Made by a program: the position numbers and the translations under genes. A stretch of 8,910 nt of DNA, from the NCBI GenBank assembly GCA_949285775.1, contig CASEAD010000206.1:1-8910 (forward strand). The letters run 5' to 3'. This DNA is from an uncultured bacterium (GTDB taxonomy: Bacteria > Bacillota_I > Bacilli_A > RF39 > UBA660). The notes below the pieces were generated by a model, which did not search any database, was not told the origin of the DNA, and worked only from the letters and a program-made list of their open reading frames with translations. Positions 7,095-8,910 of the stretch are shown piece by piece (the first letter of the stretch is position 1; the number at the start of each line of letters is the position of its first letter).

Positions 7095-8753
7095 TTAACC
7101 ACTAATATATTTCTTTCTCTTCCTTAAATAAAAAATTATTCCTAAAGAAATTACCAATAAACCCAATATTAAATATATATATAAAGAACCAGTTTTAGGA
7201 TTAACAACTCTTAATAAATTAAAACTCTTAAGCAATTCATCATTATAATATACATATAAAGTATCATCTTGTATATTAACAACCGCATCATCAAAAGAAA
7301 CAGCTATATTACTCAAAATATTACTATCACTATCTCCACCTACATCAATGGTATTATTTTCCTCATCAATAACATATTTATCACTACTTAAAGACATAAA
7401 TCTAAATACCCTATATCCTTCATAATATATTATTCCAGAATAAGAACTTAAATTACTAGCAGTAACATTATCATCAAAAGTAAAAGTTACATCACCAGGT
7501 AAATCATTACCACACGAATTATGATATCCACTTACATTAGTAGCACATATTGTATATTCTAAAGTAGAACCTAAATCACTATTAATAGAGTTAGAAGTAT
7601 ATACATAATCACTAGTTCTATTATTAAAGTCTGAATACATTATATATTCATTATAATTTAATTCACTAGTTTTATATTTAGATAGATTAGATACCTCAAA
7701 AGTAGTTCCATAAACAGGTACTATAACATAATCAGCAATTCTCAAACTATTTAAATTAGTAAAATTAGAAAAATTGTAATCATCAATCCAATCAGCCTCT
7801 ATAGCTAAATCGGTAATCTTCTCTGGATGAGATATAACAACATTTTCATAATCATTAAATATAGCATTCAAACTAGTTAAATTTTCTAAATTAGATATAT
7901 CTAAAGATCTTAAATCATTAGAAGAAATATATAATTCAGTTAAATTAATATTTTGTGATAAGTCTATACTACTCAATTCATTAGCAGATAACGATAACTC
8001 CTCTAAATTAACATACTTAGAAACATCAATGTTACTTATTTTATTACCATGTAAATCTAGTATCTTTAAAGTATCACAATCAGGTAACGAAATACTAGAT
8101 ATACTATTATTATAAGCAGAAAATTCTATCAGATTTGTATTATTACTTAAATCAAGACTAGATAATTGATTTGATATAAGTTTAACATATTTAAGTTTTG
8201 TATTATTAACTAAAGAAATAGAAGTTAATTCATTAGCGCCTAAATCTAAGTTTTCCAAATTAACATTATTAGAAAGATCAATGCTTTTTAAACTATCATT
8301 TCTAAAATAAATCTCCTTAAGATTTACATTATTAGACAAATCAATTGACGTAATATCAGGATTGCCAGACAATTCAACATACATTAAAGAAGTATTCTTC
8401 GATAAGTCTACATCACTAAGCTTATTTTCCATCAAATTAAGTCCAGTCAAATTAGTTAACTTCTCGATTCCAGAAATATCCATAACATTCCTATTCTTAC
8501 AAATTAATTCATCAATGGTAGATAACTGTTCATCGGTTAAAACATCATTAGTTGTTAAACTCGTACTATTTTTTTCGTTATAAGTATCAACCACACATTT
8601 ATAAAAGTTTTCATCAGCAAAACCCGCATCAGATGCACCAGTCAAGTAACGTATACTTTCTATTGTGACACTATTTGTTTTATAATCAGACAAAGAAAAT
8701 ATATTAATAAATACTATTAACCCTATAGCAACTATTATAGTTCTCTTAATCAT
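7095..8753 (-). CDS. Cell-wall-anchored leucine-rich-repeat surface protein (NPKTG sorting signal)
   Basis: This is a 552-residue secreted protein. Residues 1-22 look like a signal peptide: Lys3-Arg4, then a hydrophobic run from TIIVAIGL, with no sharp cleavage site. Residues 44-98 form an N-terminal cap of the type preceding LRRs in many gut bacteria (FADENFYKCVVDTYN ... LTDEQLSTIDEL). Residues about 99-340 hold 11-12 repeats of 21 residues with the pattern NxxLxxLxLxxNxLxSIDLS. Residues about 341-517 are a beta-rich region I cannot assign. The C-terminus is a sorting signal: NPKTG (518-522), about 20 hydrophobic residues, then RKRKK (544-548). It is probably attached to peptidoglycan by a sortase encoded elsewhere, and its ligand is unknown. 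ATG 8753 is chosen for AAAGGAG five bases upstream. It converges on rpoC and has its own promoter. Adhesion or host/matrix binding is inferred from architecture only. Confidence 0.93.
   Translation of the reverse strand: MIKRTIIVAIGLIVFINIFSLSDYKTNSVTIESIRYLTGASDAGFADENFYKCVVDTYNEKNSTSLTTNDVLTDEQLSTIDELICKNRNVMDISGIEKLTNLTGLNLMENKLSDVDLSKNTSLMYVELSGNPDITSIDLSNNVNLKEIYFRNDSLKSIDLSNNVNLENLDLGANELTSISLVNNTKLKYVKLISNQLSSLDLSNNTNLIEFSAYNNSISSISLPDCDTLKILDLHGNKISNIDVSKYVNLEELSLSANELSSIDLSQNINLTELYISSNDLRSLDISNLENLTSLNAIFNDYENVVISHPEKITDLAIEADWIDDYNFSNFTNLNSLRIADYVIVPVYGTTFEVSNLSKYKTSELNYNEYIMYSDFNNRTSDYVYTSNSINSDLGSTLEYTICATNVSGYHNSCGNDLPGDVTFTFDDNVTASNLSSYSGIIYYEGYRVFRFMSLSSDKYVIDEENNTIDVGGDSDSNILSNIAVSFDDAVVNIQDDTLYVYYNDELLKSFNLLRVVNPKTGSLYIYLILGLLVISLGIIFYLRKRKKYISG
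7098..7202 (-). other. NPKTG cell-wall sorting signal
   Basis: The last 35 codons encode NPKTG (bases 7188-7202), a hydrophobic membrane segment of about 20 residues, and a basic tail with RKRKK. This order is the standard three-part sortase signal, with Asn in place of the usual Leu at the first motif position. If it is functional, a sortase would cut between Thr521 and Gly522 and join the protein to the cell wall. Confidence 0.8.
7734..8459 (-). repeat. 21-residue LRR array (63-bp coding period)
   Basis: In-frame repeats with a 63-base period cover residues about 99-340. Examples are NVNLKEIYFRNDSLKSIDLS, NVNLENLDLGANELTSISLV, NTKLKYVKLISNQLSSLDLS and NINLTELYISSNDLRSLDIS. The second unit has 22 residues (an added residue after SGN). 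Units near the C-terminal end (residues 290-340) have lost much of the consensus. Units identical in protein differ in codons: IDLSNNVNL occurs twice with different Leu and Val codons. The array is therefore not a very recent expansion. Confidence 0.88.
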
Positions 8754-8758
8754 TATTA

Positions 8759-8765
8759 CTCCTTT
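8759..8765 (-). promoter_or_regulatory. Shine-Dalgarno sequence of the LRR gene
   Basis: On the minus strand AAAGGAG lies five bases before ATG 8753, close to the ideal spacing. It supports this Met as the start; the next in-frame codons upstream are ATA, GTA, GGA, AAA, TGG and then a TGA stop. Confidence 0.85.
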
Positions 8766-8768
8766 CCA

Positions 8769-8816
8769 TCAACCAATAAGAACCCTAATCCCTTTTATCG
8801 TTATAAATCACCTCCT
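8769..8816 (-). promoter_or_regulatory. Leader with a second Shine-Dalgarno and a decayed or cryptic start
   Basis: On the minus strand a stronger Shine-Dalgarno (AGGAGGTGA, 8816-8808) lies upstream of the one used by the LRR gene, with no ATG, GTG or TTG start at normal distance. At the expected place are ATA (8804-8802) and ACG (8801-8799). Reading from ACG gives T-I-K-G-I-R-V-L-I-G then TGA (8771-8769), in frame with the LRR gene. It resembles that gene's own start, M-I-K-R-T-I-I-V-A-I-G. It could be a duplicated gene start that lost its ATG, a leader peptide with a non-standard start, or a ribosome standby site. Confidence 0.45.
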
Positions 8817-8826
8817 ACTATTCTAC

Positions 8827-8835
8827 ATTATATCA
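8827..8835 (-). promoter_or_regulatory. Extended -10 promoter of the LRR gene
   Basis: On the minus strand TGATATAAT is a perfect extended -10 (TGN plus TATAAT). No good -35 lies at 16-18 bases, which is tolerable for an extended -10. An A/T-only stretch upstream (about 8861-8890) could act as an UP-like or bent element. Transcription should begin near 8820, giving a leader of about 67 bases that starts only a few bases before the first Shine-Dalgarno. Confidence 0.7.
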
Positions 8836-8910
8836 CAAAAATAACATTTATAATAGAAGTTATATATACAATATATATATTATTTTTTTCTAGATAAGTG
8901 TAAAAATTAT

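Noticed and set aside
8362..8583. Plus-strand open frame of 73 codons opposite the LRR gene
   Set aside because: It is antisense to the N-terminal part of the LRR gene, has no recognisable domain, and its Leu/Ser-rich content follows from the complementary strand.
8754..8801. TGA read as Trp, making the leader and LRR gene one longer protein
   Set aside because: Trp is encoded by TGG in the polymerase genes and there is no sign of a changed code. The AAAGGAG before ATG 8753 also supports the shorter start.
8861..8889. A/T hairpin followed by a T-run, resembling a plus-strand terminator
   Set aside because: All pairs are A-T, no plus-strand gene precedes it, and the tract is better explained as AT-rich promoter-upstream DNA.
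1..8910. CRISPR array, tRNA or rRNA genes, transposase or phage genes
   Set aside because: None was seen. The only regular repeats are the protein-coding LRR units and the short repeat in the beta tail.

Overview
The window comes from a very AT-rich Gram-positive-type bacterium. The two RNA polymerase genes resemble those of Bacillota (Bacilli) most closely. The standard bacterial code is used: Trp is TGG, both polymerase genes stay open without reading TGA as Trp, and all three stop codons seen are TAA. A surface protein with an NPKTG-type sorting signal and a 21-residue leucine-rich-repeat domain points to a gut-type uncultured Bacilli lineage close to the Mollicutes. That placement is an inference from style, not proven.

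Layout. Positions 2-3337 (+) hold the 3' part of rpoB, missing roughly the first 110 codons. Positions 3337-6963 (+) hold complete rpoC, which overlaps the rpoB stop by one base (TAATG) behind a near-perfect Shine-Dalgarno sequence lying inside the last rpoB codons. A strong hairpin plus T-run at 6962-6998 closes the operon and begins inside the rpoC stop codon. After a short intergenic spacer, positions 7095-8753 (-) encode a convergent 552-residue secreted LRR protein with an NPKTG cell-wall anchor. Its promoter and an unusual leader with two Shine-Dalgarno sequences lie at 8754-8835. The last ~75 bases are almost pure A/T with no supported gene.

How the genes work together. rpoB and rpoC make the beta and beta' subunits that form the RNA polymerase active centre, and the overlap suggests coupled translation. 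The LRR gene is unrelated in function: it is transcribed toward rpoC from its own promoter and probably encodes an adhesin or binding protein on the cell surface. The str operon genes (rpsL, rpsG, fusA), which often follow rpoC in Bacillota, are absent here.

There is no clear sign of an entirely new system. The points most worth a second look are the very acidic beta tail with an in-frame tandem repeat, an atypical segment just before the beta' bridge helix, the duplicated or decayed translation start ahead of the LRR gene, and the LRR protein's unassigned C-terminal region.
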